From Irpex lacteus (Eukaryota > Basidiomycota > Agaricomycetes > Polyporales > Irpicaceae): a stretch of DNA of 64,000 bases. Below the pieces are notes generated by a model. The model had not been told where the DNA came from. It saw only the letters and a list, made by a program, of their open reading frames with translations, and ran no database searches. Below, piece by piece: positions 11,666 through 24,800 of the stretch (position 1 is the first letter of the stretch; each line of letters opens with the position of its first letter). Location: the NCBI GenBank assembly GCA_001986395.2, contig MQVO02000001.1, forward strand, positions 3,189,205-3,253,204. Reading direction: 5' to 3'. Both the position numbers and the translations under genes were made by a program.

Positions 11666-14365
11666 CTACGCTTCATACGCTGAACTAAAAGTTGCAATTC
11701 CCTTGTCGAATAACTCTTGACACAACGCCCCACCAGTGCCATTCCACTGACCACACAAAGTTCCATCAATCTTTCCCCTCAGCTCCTCAGAGACGAGATA
11801 AACCGGGCTCGGTATCGGAATCGTGAGTTGTTCGTCAACCCAGTGATCTTCCAGGGGTTCTGCGATATTATGACTATCGATATCCATGTAAGTGAATACG
11901 CCAAAAAGGCAGCTGTATAGGTACTCACGTTTCTTGGATATGCGCAAGCACAGCGGCTTTGCTCGTCCGAGCGGCGACGGTGTTCGACAACTGGCACAGC
12001 GCACACCGGAACTCGTCACACGCCTCTCTACCACTGAACTCGACTTTCCTTGCTGCAGGTTCAAGCGCTTTGGCAGCGGCCACCTGCGCGGAAGACGCTT
12101 TGCTGTACTCGGGGAAGTCATAGGATTCCGGATACGGCACCTTGTGCATCTCAAAGACCTGTGTCAAGTATATCGCGACGTGAGTTGAGTCGGCTATGAC
12201 CGCATCAGTCGTACTGGGAAGCTGGTACTGACCGCGGTACGCCATGGCATGATCGCCACCCATTGGCATTGATCTGTACTCCCGTGCCTACGACACACAC
12301 GCACATCTGCCCTATCAAGCTCCTCGACAGTCGCCGTCTTGACGTCAAACCCACACAGCGAGACCACCTTCGCCGTCACCGTGATAGCACGGGCAGCATC
12401 TGAGTAAGTAGGACTGGCAAACGCACGTGGGATCCACACGACTTGTTCACTGAACGTCTTCCTCGCTTCTGCATAGTAAGTCTCGGAAACTCCCTCAGGT
12501 AGCGGAAGATAGTGCTCTGTGGAGCATGAGGCGGGGCATTGATGGCGGAGAGCATGCGGGATGGTCCGCGCGACGTTGATACATCCTACTCGCCCCTGGG
12601 CGCTGCAGATGTGCAACGAACCGACGGCCAGCCCGAGGGAGAGCGGGTCGCACGATGGATCGAGGTCGCAGCTTTCGCGGACAAGGTTCACTAGGGCCTC
12701 TTTCGTTTCGTTGTCGCTGTTCTCTATGTATGTGGGTATGGCTTTCTGGAGGAATCGTTGTAATTTTTGAATGTCGAAAGCGTCTGGGTCAGTGGTGGGC
12801 TTCGCTGAGAGAAGTTTCTCGACGCCTGGGACGTGAAGCGCTACTTCGAGAGCCGATAGCTTCAACTCCGGAATCCCAGCTACGATACGTTTGATGACGG
12901 AGTGCAGAGCCTCGAAACGTTTGGAGAGTGTGACCCGCTGCTTCTCGGACAGCATGAAATTCCTACTGTCTTCCATGAATTTGATAATTTTCTCCTCCAT
13001 GTTCTTCCATGCTGACGTCGTCACGTGTCCAACCCAGTGGTCAGCAACCCGTGCAGCGCGAGGACGAACAAGTTGAAAATAGATAGCTACCTACCTCCCG
13101 CTGTCAATAGATGCACCTTTTTGACCTCGGACAACGACGAGAGTGATATGCCATCCTCCTTCCTTGGGTCGTTGTCGAAATACTCGATCACTTCTCCCCA
13201 GCCCAGTTTCTCGAGTCTGTCGAGAATCCTTGAAAACGATCAATTGAGGCGTGCATTCCTTAGCAGTTCTTTAGACACGTACTGCTGCCTGCGAACCGCG
13301 TACAACTTCTCAATTTCGACTGCACGAGTACGTTGGACTGTGTCGAGCCATTTCTCGAGCTGAGTAGCCTCCTAATATCGTCCAGTAGAACGCAGTCGGC
13401 AAGTATCTCAAGCGGGTACAGATATAAACGCACCTCTGCACGAGCAGCTGCCAGTCGCTCCATATCGTCCAGTAGCATCGGCACGTCTTGCGGCGACGCC
13501 TCCAAGACACATTTATTGAAGCGCTCCACGTCCGGGCGGTACCAGCAATGCGAATAATAACCGTGACGGTGGCTAACCGGCACAGAGGGTAACAAGACGT
13601 CTGTACGTTTGCGCTGCTGACACCAGTGTGTTTGCCAGGCTTCGAAAACGTTATCGTCTAGAAGGTCACACAAATCCGAATTCGTTGTGTAGACACCCAC
13701 CGCTCTATCGTGATAAATAATCAATGGAAGACTTGGTGGCGGTTTCAAAATGCACGCGTAAGCAATAACACTTACAAGGTGTCGAAGCAGGGCTTGCATA
13801 AGCGGATCCTCCATTGCCAGCAGGCCCGACCGCTGTTGCGTCGCAGGCAATGCTAAAGTATTATATGCATTCAGTAAGTAGCGTCATAGTGAGATGTCGT
13901 ACATGACAAAAGGTACTGAACGCTAGATGTGCGTAAGCCGGTTCACAAAAATCGTTGGGACAAGGCGGAAGGCCAGGGACGTTTGCGCGGGCAGCTTTCC
14001 ATAAGTAATGAGACTTGCGGTCCATGAACATCTTGCGAAGCTCTTTTGACGTGCGTGCCATGCTTAGGAGGTCTTGAGGTTGCAGATGCGAGCATATCTA
14101 GTACATGACACGTCAGCGGGCAACATATTTAAGTCAGAGAAAAAAGAGGAGTCTGTACCTCCAGAAACACATCGAGGGGCATATCAAGCAGAGCTTGCAG
14201 AGCTCCAAGCTTGGCATTCTTTTTAGTAAAATTGGCTGCCTCTGCTTTGACCTTCTTTGAACTTGAACGATCCCCGGTTTTACCGCGAGCGACACTCTTC
14301 TTACCGGCATTGCTCGATTCGTTGGGCGTCCTCGGTCGTACTAGTTGCCTCGTCGGTTGGATCAT
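11666..14365 (-). CDS. 9-exon F-box protein (copy 1)
   Basis: Nine exons join in phase: 14365-14159, 14097-13903, 13852-13776, 13704-13434, 13371-13283, 13228-13095, 13011-12233, 12158-11929 and 11873-11666. They give 729 residues. The N-terminus is basic (about 55 residues) and leads into an F-box, L-D-M-P-L-D-V-F-L-E then I-C-S-H-L-Q-P-Q-D-L-L-S-M-A-R-T-S-K. After it come W-K-A-A-R-A-N-V-P-G-L-P-P-C and a Cys/His cluster ending R-L-C-K-P-C-F-D. A later region has C-x2-C pairs and a conserved C-terminal H-W-V-D-E-Q-L-T-I segment. It is divergently paired with a paralogue of identical exon architecture at 14582-17238, and a broken third copy lies at 26020-28427. One donor (after 12233) is the weaker GTCAGT. 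It is presumably a substrate adaptor for an SCF ligase; the target is unknown. Confidence 0.85.
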
Positions 14366-14581
14366 CCGTAAGTGTTTTCTTAGATATAGATAGTGATAAT
14401 AATGTCTTAAGGTAAAGGGCGATGAAATGGTTGCGAGTTAAGAACGGTTAGACGCGGTTTGAAGTCGCGACGCTAAATGAGTCACGGTCCAACACGTGAT
14501 CGTGTCATTTCGTTTCAGGGGCCAGCTGCAGGCGGCCATTATAATCATTTGTCTTCGACTTCGTTCGTTGGAAATACTGAA
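14366..14581. promoter_or_regulatory. Shared divergent promoter of the F-box pair
   Basis: Only 216 bp separate the start codons of two diverging 9-exon F-box paralogues, so both promoters must lie here. The arrangement suggests an inverted duplication centred on this interval. I did not identify specific binding sites. Confidence 0.6.
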
Positions 14582-17238
14582 ATGTCAAGGAGGTCTTCCA
14601 GAATAAAGGAACTACCCAAGCACAATGGTGTAACGAACAACATAACAAAAAATGACACGGACATCAGCCCGCCAGGACGTGGACGTAACACTGAACCAAA
14701 GATCCCCCTGCGGCCCAAGGCTACGCGTAAGGATGCTCATCGTCCTCAGGCTGCGAGAAGGAGACAAGGAAAGCTAAGACAGATGCTGGACATGCCTTTG
14801 GATGTTGTCTTAGAGGTAAGGTCTCTTTCCGTACAAAAGGCTTGAAGCCCGCTTACTCACTCATTGTTGTAAATGTACCGTGTCACAGATATGCAGTCAT
14901 CTTCTTCCTCGAGACCTCCTCCACTTGGCTCGGACATCGAAGGCCCTCCGTGCCTTTTTCATGAGTCGCAGCTCCCAATCTATGTGGAAATCCGCTTGCG
15001 CAAATGTACCTGGTCTTCCTCCGTGCCCCTCCGATCTGAGCGAGCCTGCCTACGCCAACCTAGTGTTTGATGCCCATTGCCACGTGAGTCCACTGCACCA
15101 GTACAACCACTGACGGTGTACTTGAGGATTGTTGAACGTTGGGAACTTACTATTGATGTACATAGGACTGTATGAAGAAGAACTGCAACCACATTTACCC
15201 GACTTTGCGAATACGGCTTTGTAAGTCATGCAGAAAGTCTTCGAGTTTGTGAGTGTGAGCTCTGCCCTCGTCCAGGATGTTCCAATCTGTCTTGATACAT
15301 GATACTTGACTGAATATGATCTAGGATTGTGCGAGGATCCTACGTGACTATTGAAATCTGCAACTTTGCTGTCACTCACGTCCCACTTTCGTGTAGTCCG
15401 TCTGAGGTGATACGGAACGGTATGTACAATACGCATTTTGAGGGACGGGCTGCTATATCTTACGTTAACTCTGTTTTGCACACCATAGAAGATTACAATG
15501 CGTATTTGAAGCAGGAAGTTCTAGAGTTCATAAAACAACTCAAAGAGACACCCATCGAGGGCCGCGAAGAGCTTTTGAACAGGACGCGGGAGGTGGTTTC
15601 GGAGATAAGCAAGGTGAGCAGGGAGCAATTTACGTTGTATTCACAGAAATTTACATCGTACGTGCAGCACGCCAAGTTATTGCAGGATTGGCTCGAATCT
15701 ACAAAGACCTCCCGAGTTGACGAATTGAGCGAGTTGAGATCCTCGCGCCGGAAAGCGTAAGTCTGTTCGGATATTCCGTCTTGACTGGTTTCTCATACTA
15801 TCTATAACTCTAGTATACTGGAGAAATTGCATGAGGACGGCCAGTGGGAAGAAGAGTTCGCGGAAATGGAGAGGCACAGTCGTCTTGAGGACCAGTTCAA
15901 CACCTTACCAGAGGTCCGTAAGCCGCAGGCCCTGACCGCCAAAAGTAAGTCTTTGTATCTCAACCTCGAAGCCTTTGCCTTCGACGTGATCACTAAACTA
16001 ATTGACAGTATGGACAAACATCCAGGGCCCCGTCACTGCTTTCATGCAACAAATCAAAGACAAAAGAATCGCAGAGATACGCAGGAAGCCGATGGAAGAC
16101 AGGCTGCGTTCGATGCGCGAATTTGTCAAGATCCTCCCAATGCGAATCCCTGGGTTCTCCTTCTCTCCGCTCGACATAGTGATCCAAGTTCCCGAGGCTC
16201 AACGTCTGATCGATCCAGACGAACCCACATTCAATCCAGAAGATCTGGTAGGACCTATTAAGAACTACCTCGAAGCAGTCGCACGACAGAAAAGAGAGGA
16301 GTTCCGGAAACGTATCCTACGTGTATGCGGTTTGAATGATTCCGGTTCCACCGATCCGTTCTCCCTTAAGCTCGCCGTTGGCTCGCTATTTGCGTGCCCG
16401 TCATCTGGATGTGGGGAACCACTCTCCCTAGAGCAAGCCGTCTTCCACAAGTGCTACGGCGGCTACCAATTCGAACACAAAAAGCCGAAACATACGTCAC
16501 AAGAGTTTTTCGACGCGGCCAGCCGAGTTAATTCTGGCGACACCTATAAGACGGCCATGTGGTACAGAGAGCTGTGGTACGAGGAAGGTGTCACGGTGAT
16601 GCGAAGAATCGTGGAAGCGTGCGGATTCGATTGTAGGACTGCGACGATTGACGACTTGGATCGAGCAGACGTTAGGCTTCGGTGTCTTTGCCATCTTCAC
16701 GTGAAGGGAGACTGGCGACCCATCATGACATGGCGCACTGCGGTAAGTAGGGCACTCATTGCACTCTGTTTAAGCTGCAAAACTGTGACTAACGAACACA
16801 GTATCTCGTAGATGGCAAATTGGGCGTACCAGCGCGGGGGGTGCGGGCACTTCAAGAGGGTGTCTGAAGTGGAGAGCACTGCAGCCAAGTCATTAGATAC
16901 AGCCGCTCTTGCACTCTGCAAACGGCGGTGGGACGAGCAGAAGAAATGTCTGTGCCGTCACTGCAGTGAAAGTCATATGACCAAGGCATCGGTCTTATCC
17001 CATATCCAAGAAAGGTGTGTTCCGCTCTCTACGTGCCATTGCTAGCACAGCTTACACGAACGTCGACAGCCATGCCATTGCAGAGCCTTCAGACGCGGAT
17101 TGGGTAGATGCACACAACACACTCCAAATCCCGGACCTTGTTTGGCTCGTCTCGGACAAGCTTCGCGATGAACCACCTGGGTATCTGATGAGCTCGTGGT
17201 TTAGGGACGGTATTGCTGCGTATTGTGAGCTTAAATAA
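14582..17238 (+). CDS. 9-exon F-box protein (copy 2)
   Basis: Exons 14582-14815, 14889-15083, 15166-15248, 15325-15613, 15668-15756, 15814-15944, 16009-16742, 16812-17014 and 17070-17238 join in phase to 708 residues. Exon 2 (195 nt) and exon 5 (89 nt) have exactly the same lengths as in copy 1, and every intron has the same phase. The F-box reads L-D-M-P-L-D-V-V-L-E, I-C-S-H-L-L-P-R-D-L-L-H-L-A-R-T-S-K, followed by A-N-V-P-G-L-P-P-C-P and R-L-C-K-S-C-R-K. Intron 4 (54 nt) is in frame and open, so retention would be tolerated. An earlier ATG at 14477 is in frame, but the start at 14582 better matches copy 1. The gene converges on the ERG20 3' end about 295 bp away. It is a likely SCF adaptor with unknown substrate. 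Confidence 0.85.
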
Positions 17239-17532
17239 GCGCATACCTTTGGATACCAGTACTGTACGCTGTCGTGAAAATACGTCACAAGAACTATCGC
17301 TCATTCAAAACCCTCACGAGCGAGCTCGTATACTCATCATATCGAAATTCGCGTGTCCAAAGGATCGTGTTCAAGCTTCGATTAACGGCAACAGCGCAGC
17401 GGGAGTTCAACGTTCAACGTAAGCACACACCAAGTCGGCAGTAATACCAGTATAAGACACCCATTGTATAACAATCGCAAGCAAAACCAAGCTAACTATA
17501 CATTCCAATTCTCACATACTACGCCCTCCATT

Positions 17533-18911
17533 CTACTTCTGCCTCTTGTAAATCTTGTTCAAGAACGACGTGAACACCTGCCTCTGCAGCTTAACCTGTC
17601 CCTCTGCACCAAGACCACCCTCCGGGATACTCTCGATCAACCCCGTAATCCTCTTATACGCATCCTCCTCATACTTGTAGTACTTCCCCGGTACGTCCAC
17701 CGCATAAAACACCTCCTTCACCTTCTGCTCGCTCTCCTTATTCTTCCGCCCATAGTTCTCGTCCAACACTTTCCTCTGCTCAGGCGACGCCAAAGCCAGG
17801 GCAGTGTTGACGACCCACGAGCACTTGTTGTCGATGATGTCCGTGCCGATCTTCCCGATTTGCTCAGGCGTGCCGGCGAAGTCGAGGAAGTCGTCTTGGA
17901 TTTGGAAGTACTCGCCGAGGGGGATAAGGATAGAGGAGGCGAGTTTGTAGGGGTCGACGGAGAGAGATGGGTGTGAGTGGGGGATGTTTACGTAGTACAT
18001 GGCGAGGGCGACGGGGAGGTAGAAGGAGTAGAAGGCGGTTTTGTAGACGACGATGAGGCGGTGTCTGTGCGAGGATGACGGGTAAGAAACTAAAGGAGAG
18101 GATGAGAGGGTATGGTGGAATGGCGACTTACTTCTCGAGTGAGAACTTGCTGAGATCGACGTGGTCTTCTGGTGCGGTGATCAAGTCCAACAGTTGGCCG
18201 ATCTCCGTCTGGAACGTCGTCTACAAACGAATAAGTTAGCATCAGTCTGTCATCTCTCTCACTACACGTAAATCATCCCAGATCGAAGACGGAAACACGT
18301 GCATACCTCGAGGAAGAGCTCAAGGAGGTGGACGTAAGACGGCTCATCACGGAAGTGCTTCTTGAGCAGGTAGTAAATGGCAGCCTCGAGCATGAAAGAG
18401 TCGTTGATCGCGATGAGCCCGACGCCCTCCTGGCGGTACCAGCACGGTTGCCCACGGCGGGTAATGCTCGAGTCCATCAGGTCGTCCGACACAAGGAAGA
18501 ACGCTTGGAGCTACAGTATCCCCGCACGAACGAGCAGTCAGTTTTGGATGGATGAAGAGAAAGGAGAGGGAAGACGCACGAGCTCGACGGCCCATCCCAG
18601 CACGGCAGACTTGAAGTACTCCTCGTCAGTCAACGGACGGCCTTTGAGGATCTCGACAGAGTCGACGACGGACAGTCCGCGGTTGAGTTTCCCACCCGGG
18701 ACGTTGTAGTCCAAGTTCTACATGCGTGCGCCATCAGTCTTCTACTACACATGCTCGAAGTGACACAGCAGAACACAACACGCACCTTCTTGAACCACTC
18801 GAGAGCATCGGCGGGTACGTTCTGCGCCTTGACATACTCGAGGACCTCGTCGCGGATAGTGTTAAACACATCCGTGAACCTCGTCCGCTTGAGCGCCTTC
18901 GCGTCGGCCAT
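17533..18911 (-). CDS. ERG20: Farnesyl diphosphate synthase
   Basis: Five exons (18911-18786, 18717-18580, 18510-18307, 18220-18132, 18064-17533) encode 362 residues, the usual length of the fungal enzyme. The first Asp-rich motif is S-D-D-L-M-D-S-S followed by R-R-G-Q-P-C-W-Y. Two phenylalanines stand at positions -5 and -4 before it, the pattern known to limit chain length to C15. The second motif is Q-D-D-F-L-D, with the K-C-S-W and Y-G-R-K segments after it. The enzyme condenses isopentenyl diphosphate with dimethylallyl and geranyl diphosphate in the cytosol, feeding sterol, prenylation, dolichol and sesquiterpene routes. All introns are about 67-68 nt. A truncated copy of the last exon lies at 28501-28816. 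The identification is secure. Confidence 0.97.
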
Positions 18912-19544
18912 ATTTATGAGAGTTTGACAGCTGGTTTTTGCACCGATATAGGTAGAGGTATATGTAGGATGGCAGGTCGACGCTCGTTGTCAACTGGAGA
19001 AAGAGAGATGGAGATGGAGATGTGGTATGTAGAGTTGAGGTGCGGGTTTTATATGTGCAAGCGAGAAGGTGCGACGGGGGCGAGGACGCAACATCGTGCG
19101 ATCTCTGAATAAAGTTGGATATCGATATGAGGCCGCGAATAAGCGACCCCCCCACTTTCCTTTAAATCCGACCCCCCCCACTTCTCCATTAAATCTAATT
19201 CACCTACTCCCTGTATAATTCTCGCTCATGCTCATGCTCATCGTCATCGCGATTCGTCGGCCGTTACTCGTGATCGCCTTAGTACTCCCACGCAGTCGGG
19301 CAGGGAAAGTAGGAAATTAACAGTGAGTGGTGATTGTCGTTGCGTCGTGAGTACGGTAACTCTACTACTACGTGGATTAAGCATATCATACATGTAAACA
19401 ACAAACAGAGCATGATGGACGAGCGATATGTAAGTAATGCGTGAGACAATGCGAAAGACAGCCTAGGATACTTTTTCTCCCTCCGACGACCCAAACCAAT
19501 CCAAGACCCAAAGCTTAAAGAGGTTCTGAACAGTTAAACGTCGT
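18912..19544. other. ERG20 promoter and HSP60 3' flank
   Basis: This is a 630-bp gap between two minus-strand genes. It contains two C-rich tracts near 19148 and 19173 and pyrimidine/purine-rich stretches, but no supported ORF or RNA gene. Confidence 0.45.
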
Positions 19545-20712
19545 TTAGAAGCCTCCCATGCCGCCCATACCGCCCATACCGCCCATACCGCCACCAACAG
19601 GCTTGTCCTTCTCCTCAGCCTCGACGACACATGCCTCGCTCGTAGTCAACAACGAAGCAACGCCAGAAGCATCAACAAGAGCAGTACGAACGACCTTGAG
19701 AGGGTCGACGATACCCGCCTGGATCATATCAACGTACTGACCCTTAGCAGCGTCGTATCCCCACGAGAACTTGTCAAGAGCGCCATAGTTCTGCTGGAGA
19801 GCACCGACGATGACCGACGACTCCTCCCCTGCGTTCTTGTAGATGGTACGGGCGGGAGCGGTGAGTGCACGACGGACAATCTGGACACCGAGGTCCTGGT
19901 CGAAGTTGGCGGTGGGGATGGGCTTGGCGTCAGGGGACAAGGGCTGGCTAGTCGAGCCGGGTGCGTTCGACTGGAGCATGAGGGAAGCCTTGAGGAGGGC
20001 AATACCACCACCGGGAAGGATACCCTCCTCGACGGCAGCGCGGGTCGCGTTCAAAGCATCGTCGTAACGGTCCTTCTTCTCACCGACCTCGACCTCGGAG
20101 CTACCGCCGACCTTGATGACGGCGACACCACCGCTGAGCTTGGCAAGACGCTCCTGGAGCTTAGTCTTGTCGAACTCGCTGGTCGTGGGATCGGCAAGCA
20201 GAGAGCGGATCTGCTCGCAGCGGGCTTGGATGGCGTCCTTGCTGCCCTCGCCGTTGAGGATGATGGTGTCGTCCTTGGTGATAGTGACGGAGCCAGTCGA
20301 ACCGAGGAGGTCAGGGGTAGAACGCTCGAGCTTGATGTCGAGCTCGTCGGTGAAGACGGTTCCACCGGTGAGGATGGCGAGGTCACCGAGGATGGACTTG
20401 CGGTTGTCTCCGAAGCCGGGAGCCTTGACGGCGCAGACCTGGAGCTGACCACGGAGCTTGTTCAAGATGCAGGCAGCGAGAGCCTCACCATCGACGTCCT
20501 CGGCGATAATGAGCAGAGGGCGGCGCTGTTGGGCAGCGGTCTCAAGGGAGGGGAGGATATCCTGGAGGAGGGAGATCTTCTTCTCGGTCAAGAGAATGAG
20601 AGGCTTCTCGAACTCGACCTTCTGGGCCTTGACGTCGGTGACAAAGTAGGGGGAGATGAAGCCACGGTCGAAGCGCATGCCCTCGGTGATCTCAATCTCG
20701 TCCTCAATGGTA

Positions 20713-20744
<32 letters not shown>

Positions 20745-21520
20745 TCCGACCTTCTCCATAGCCTGAGCGATGAGGTTGCCGACATGGGTGTCACCGTTGG
20801 CAGAGATCGTCGCTACCTGGGCGATTTCTGCGGTGGTGGTGACGGTCTTTGCTTGTGACGAGAGGAACTCGACGACACGGTCTACGGCGGCCTGCGAACC
20901 ACGACGGAGGTCCATGGGGTTGCATCCTGCAGCGACGTTCTTGACACCCTCGGAGTAGATGGCACGGGCAAGGACCGTCGCGGTCGTTGTACCGTCACCA
21001 GCCAACTCGTTCGTCTTCTGTGCAACATCCTGGACGAGACTGTATTGCGTGTGAGCGATGTTCACTTCGACTCGTGAGAGTAAACGTACCGAGCACCGAG
21101 GTTCTCGAACTTGTCCTTGAGCTGGATGGATTTTGCGACAGTAACACCGTCTACGTCACACGCGTCAGACACGTCCAATATAGTCGACACAGTGACAGTC
21201 AGCTCAGCACTCACCCTTGGTAATCTTGGGACCACCGAACGACTGCTCAATGATCACGTTCCTGCCTGTGAGAGCGAACAAATGACAAGTAAGACACCAG
21301 TGCACAATCTACGTGTAAACGAAAACACTATACCTTTAGGACCGAGCGTGACGCTAACAGCATCGGCAAGGACGTCCACACCCTTGAGGATGCTAGCACG
21401 GCCCTCGTTAGAGAACTTGATCTCCTTGTGGGCACCTCTCGTCAGTGCGGGCTGCGACCTGGCAGCTTTTGCGGCAGCGCGGCGGAGCGCACGAGTCGAG
21501 GTCTGCGAGATACGGTGCAT
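19545..21520 (-). CDS. HSP60: Mitochondrial chaperonin HSP60 (GroEL-type)
   Basis: Four exons (21520-21334, 21265-21215, 21150-21090, 21039-19545) give 597 residues. The first 30 or so residues are Arg/Ala/Ser-rich without acidic residues, as expected for a mitochondrial targeting peptide. The mature part begins near [10 protein letters not shown]. Group I chaperonin hallmarks follow: [54 protein letters not shown] and the flexible G-G-M repeat tail. The protein forms the ATP-driven folding chamber of the matrix with its HSP10 lid. The three introns are all in the first 430 bp. The identification is secure. Confidence 0.97.
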
Positions 21521-21834
21521 GGTGTGTATTAAGAAAGGGTAGGTTGTAAGAGGGACGACAAAGAGGAAGAGGAGGCGGTGGTGGACGAAGGCGAACGATG
21601 AGGAGGGGAGAAAGCTCGACGAGCAACTAACAGCTCACGACCGCCGACTGCCCCGACTTTTAAAACTCCCAGCGAACAATCTAGAATCACGCGTCACAGT
21701 GCCACGTGGACGGGATTGTCACCGTCACCCCTCGGCAGTGGTCGGCCTTAGTCGGCGCTTGCATACAGCTTAGGTATTTTTACACGTGTTATGGTACACA
21801 CTTTCTACGATGTTCTACGTTCTATACACTGTAC
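21521..21834. other. HSP60 promoter region
   Basis: A 314-bp gap upstream of HSP60 and downstream of the GH15 gene. I see no ORF and did not identify a clear heat-shock element. Confidence 0.4.
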
Positions 21835-24800
21835 TCAGTGATACTTGGCCTGCATCCTCGACAAGTTGTACGCCGCAGAGATGAGCGTAACGTGGCTGCA
21901 AAAAACACGGTCAACACTGCGAAATACCTATGAAAAGCGGGCACTTACGTGAAACCTTGCACGGCGTTTCCAAGTCTACAGAGTACGCGAGCGAGTCATG
22001 ATCAGCATTTTAGTCAGCTTTCCCCAATGCCCAGATGTGACGTACCCATCGCCAGCCGGGGAGATTTCCTCTGTGCATAGCCCGACGTGGTTTGTGTATT
22101 GCAAGAAGTCCTATCGAAGGTCTTAGTGATGAACTAAGCGTTTGCTACTACGATACGATCCGTACCTCGAACATAGCGACTGCCTTCCTGAACAACGGCT
22201 TGTCGTACTCACCAGCCCGCGCGAGGGCCTCGACGGTCCTACACGCATATGTCACCCGTTGAGTATTGAATTCAATTAGAGATACAGCGAATCACATACC
22301 AGAGCGTACAGAGACAGAACGTCCCTTCCTCGCCTCCAACTCCATCGTCCGATTTAGCGACATCATACCGATAAACCAGCCCCTACCACATACAATATTA
22401 ATTAGCCTCTTCCTCACAGTTTCTTGTACCCACTAAAATAGAGAGAAACCTACATTCGACGTCAACCCGCCCCTCTCAGGCGTCAACAACACCTTCTTCA
22501 ACGTCCCCAAGAACCTCGGATCCGACGGCGTCGAGAAGAACACGAGCGGCATGATCATCAACGACGAGTCCAGCACGTCCTTGTCCTCGTATGCCTGCCC
22601 GAAAATCTGCAACTCGGGGTTCCACGCCTTCTCCATGATCTCTTCGTATAGCTCGTCTCGTGCTTTGAGCCATTCGAGGCGGCGGGGACAGGGGAAGGAG
22701 CGTTTGTCTGCCAGACGGAGACCTGGATTGTTAGAGGTTGGAGGAGTTGTAAGGGAGAGCGGGGTGGTTTAGCCGTTTGTCTCGGTAGATAGAGAATAAA
22801 CGAGACGTGCCTCTATCGATAGCCACCCTGCCCAGCAAAACGTCACGGTATCAATCTGCTCTTAACACGATGGAAAGGAGAACATACCACATCATAACTT
22901 TCGAATACTGCATAGTGCCACAAAAGATTATCAGATTTTCGTGTCCTCGTTTCCGTCGAACAGCACAAGGACTCACAGTGAAATGCTTCTTCGCGCCCCG
23001 AACCTCCCTGCGACGATGTATGAAAGAAGAGTTGGTAAAAGTGTGGTGCGGTGAGCCTCTTACTGACCAGATCGACAAGTCGGGGTCGCCTTTTACTTTG
23101 ACGACGTCTGCGTGGCGTGTGAGTTCAGGAAAGGAGGGTGTGGGGAGGGGACGTACAATCCACTCTGCGAAAGGACTAGTCAGCTATGAGGCCATGACCA
23201 GAATAGAAGGAGAGACGTACAGTTCTCGTACAGCAACCCTGCCCACCAGGAAGTTCATGACGGAGGTTGACTCAGACCAAATTCCACGGGCAAACAAAAC
23301 AGAAAGGGAACGTACCACATATCGTATCCCTATAATCATCACATATATGTGAGCACCTGAGACAAGCTGTCGTTCGGAAAGATAGATGAGGGGAGGACAC
23401 GTACTAACGGTTTACCGTACTTCTGTCCGAGGTAGATACAATCCATCCTACATTTTCGGTACAACGTCAGCCACGCGCCGCAATACCATGATCACCCGCC
23501 CCTTCGCCCCAGAGGCCTAGATAGACACGATACGGATGATATATAGTACGACACGTACAGTTCGCCATAGATGTCCTGTCAAAATACATAGTACGCGTAA
23601 GGTGTATGCACATGCGTGTGGGACAAACAAACAACTGCTTACCAACTGCACATGGTCAATCGCGCCATTTCCGATCCTACATCCAGTCGCACATCAGCAT
23701 CTCATTCTCGCACATAACGCGCAAGGAGCAAAGAACGTCTAACAAACACCCACGCGAGGTGTCCAACATCTGAAGAAGAGATGTGGACGTACCGAACAGG
23801 TTTGGACCCCTTATGCCCATCCAAATGACTCAGCTCCTCCTCGGGGAAGAGCTTCTCTCCGTGGATGGTGTACATGATGTTGAGCGAGCCGTCCGGGTTT
23901 TTGTCTTTCACGCGTTCGAATATGAAGTCCATGTATGCTGAAAGTACGTTCAAATTCGGGGCGGTCAAAGGTGGTTAGTGGAGTGTAATGAGTTTGCAAG
24001 AAAGAGGAAAGGAGGAGAGAAGGAGAAGGAGACTGACCGTTAGCCTCGTACGTGAACCCGAGTCTGATGAGCGCATAGAGCGTAAAGGACGAGTCGCGGA
24101 TCCACGACGCTCTATAATCCCTACATACAACGCACCGTTAACAAAGAAAATAATGAAAAATGACGATACATACCAGTTCCTCGTACCCCCGATATACTCA
24201 GGCAAGCTGAACGTCGGACTGGCGACGACGGCGCCGGTAGGTTCGTATATGAGGAGCTTGAGCGCGAGGGCGGAGCGGTTGACTGCTTCTTTCCAGGAGC
24301 CTTGGTAGGTTGAGCGGCGGATCCAGGAGTTCCAGTATGCGTTTGTTGACTGTGAGAGGAGAGGGGGGGTGAGTGTGAGTGTGAGGGGGATGAGGATGAG
24401 GAAAGAGGGAGGGCGTACGTCGAGTAGTTCTCTCATTAGACTCTACGAATCAAATGTATTAGAACTAAGCATATAATGCCATCTAACCGCATACCTTTGT
24501 CAAAATCGGATCGTCCGCCGCCCTCAACTCCGACGCCGTAGTCACCAGCTTCTCAAACGGCACCCCCAACGCCTCCGCCTTCGCCCGACTAGGCCTAACC
24601 GCATCCGTATAACCCGCATGTTCGGGTGGGGTCCTCAACACCCACGTAACAACCTGCCCCTCGCTCAACTCAAACTCACTGCACACGCTCTCCCCCAAAT
24701 GTCCCTTCTTCCTCAGATCAAGGATGTCGAGAGGGATGTGCGGGACGGGCACGGCTTCGAGGGTGCTTTCGGGGACGTAGCGGAGGTCGAGGGTGAGGTT

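Noticed and set aside
20226..20858. Long plus-strand frame opposite HSP60
   Set aside because: It is the antisense reading of the HSP60 main exon; biased codon use keeps the opposite frame open. The encoded protein is HSP60 on the minus strand.
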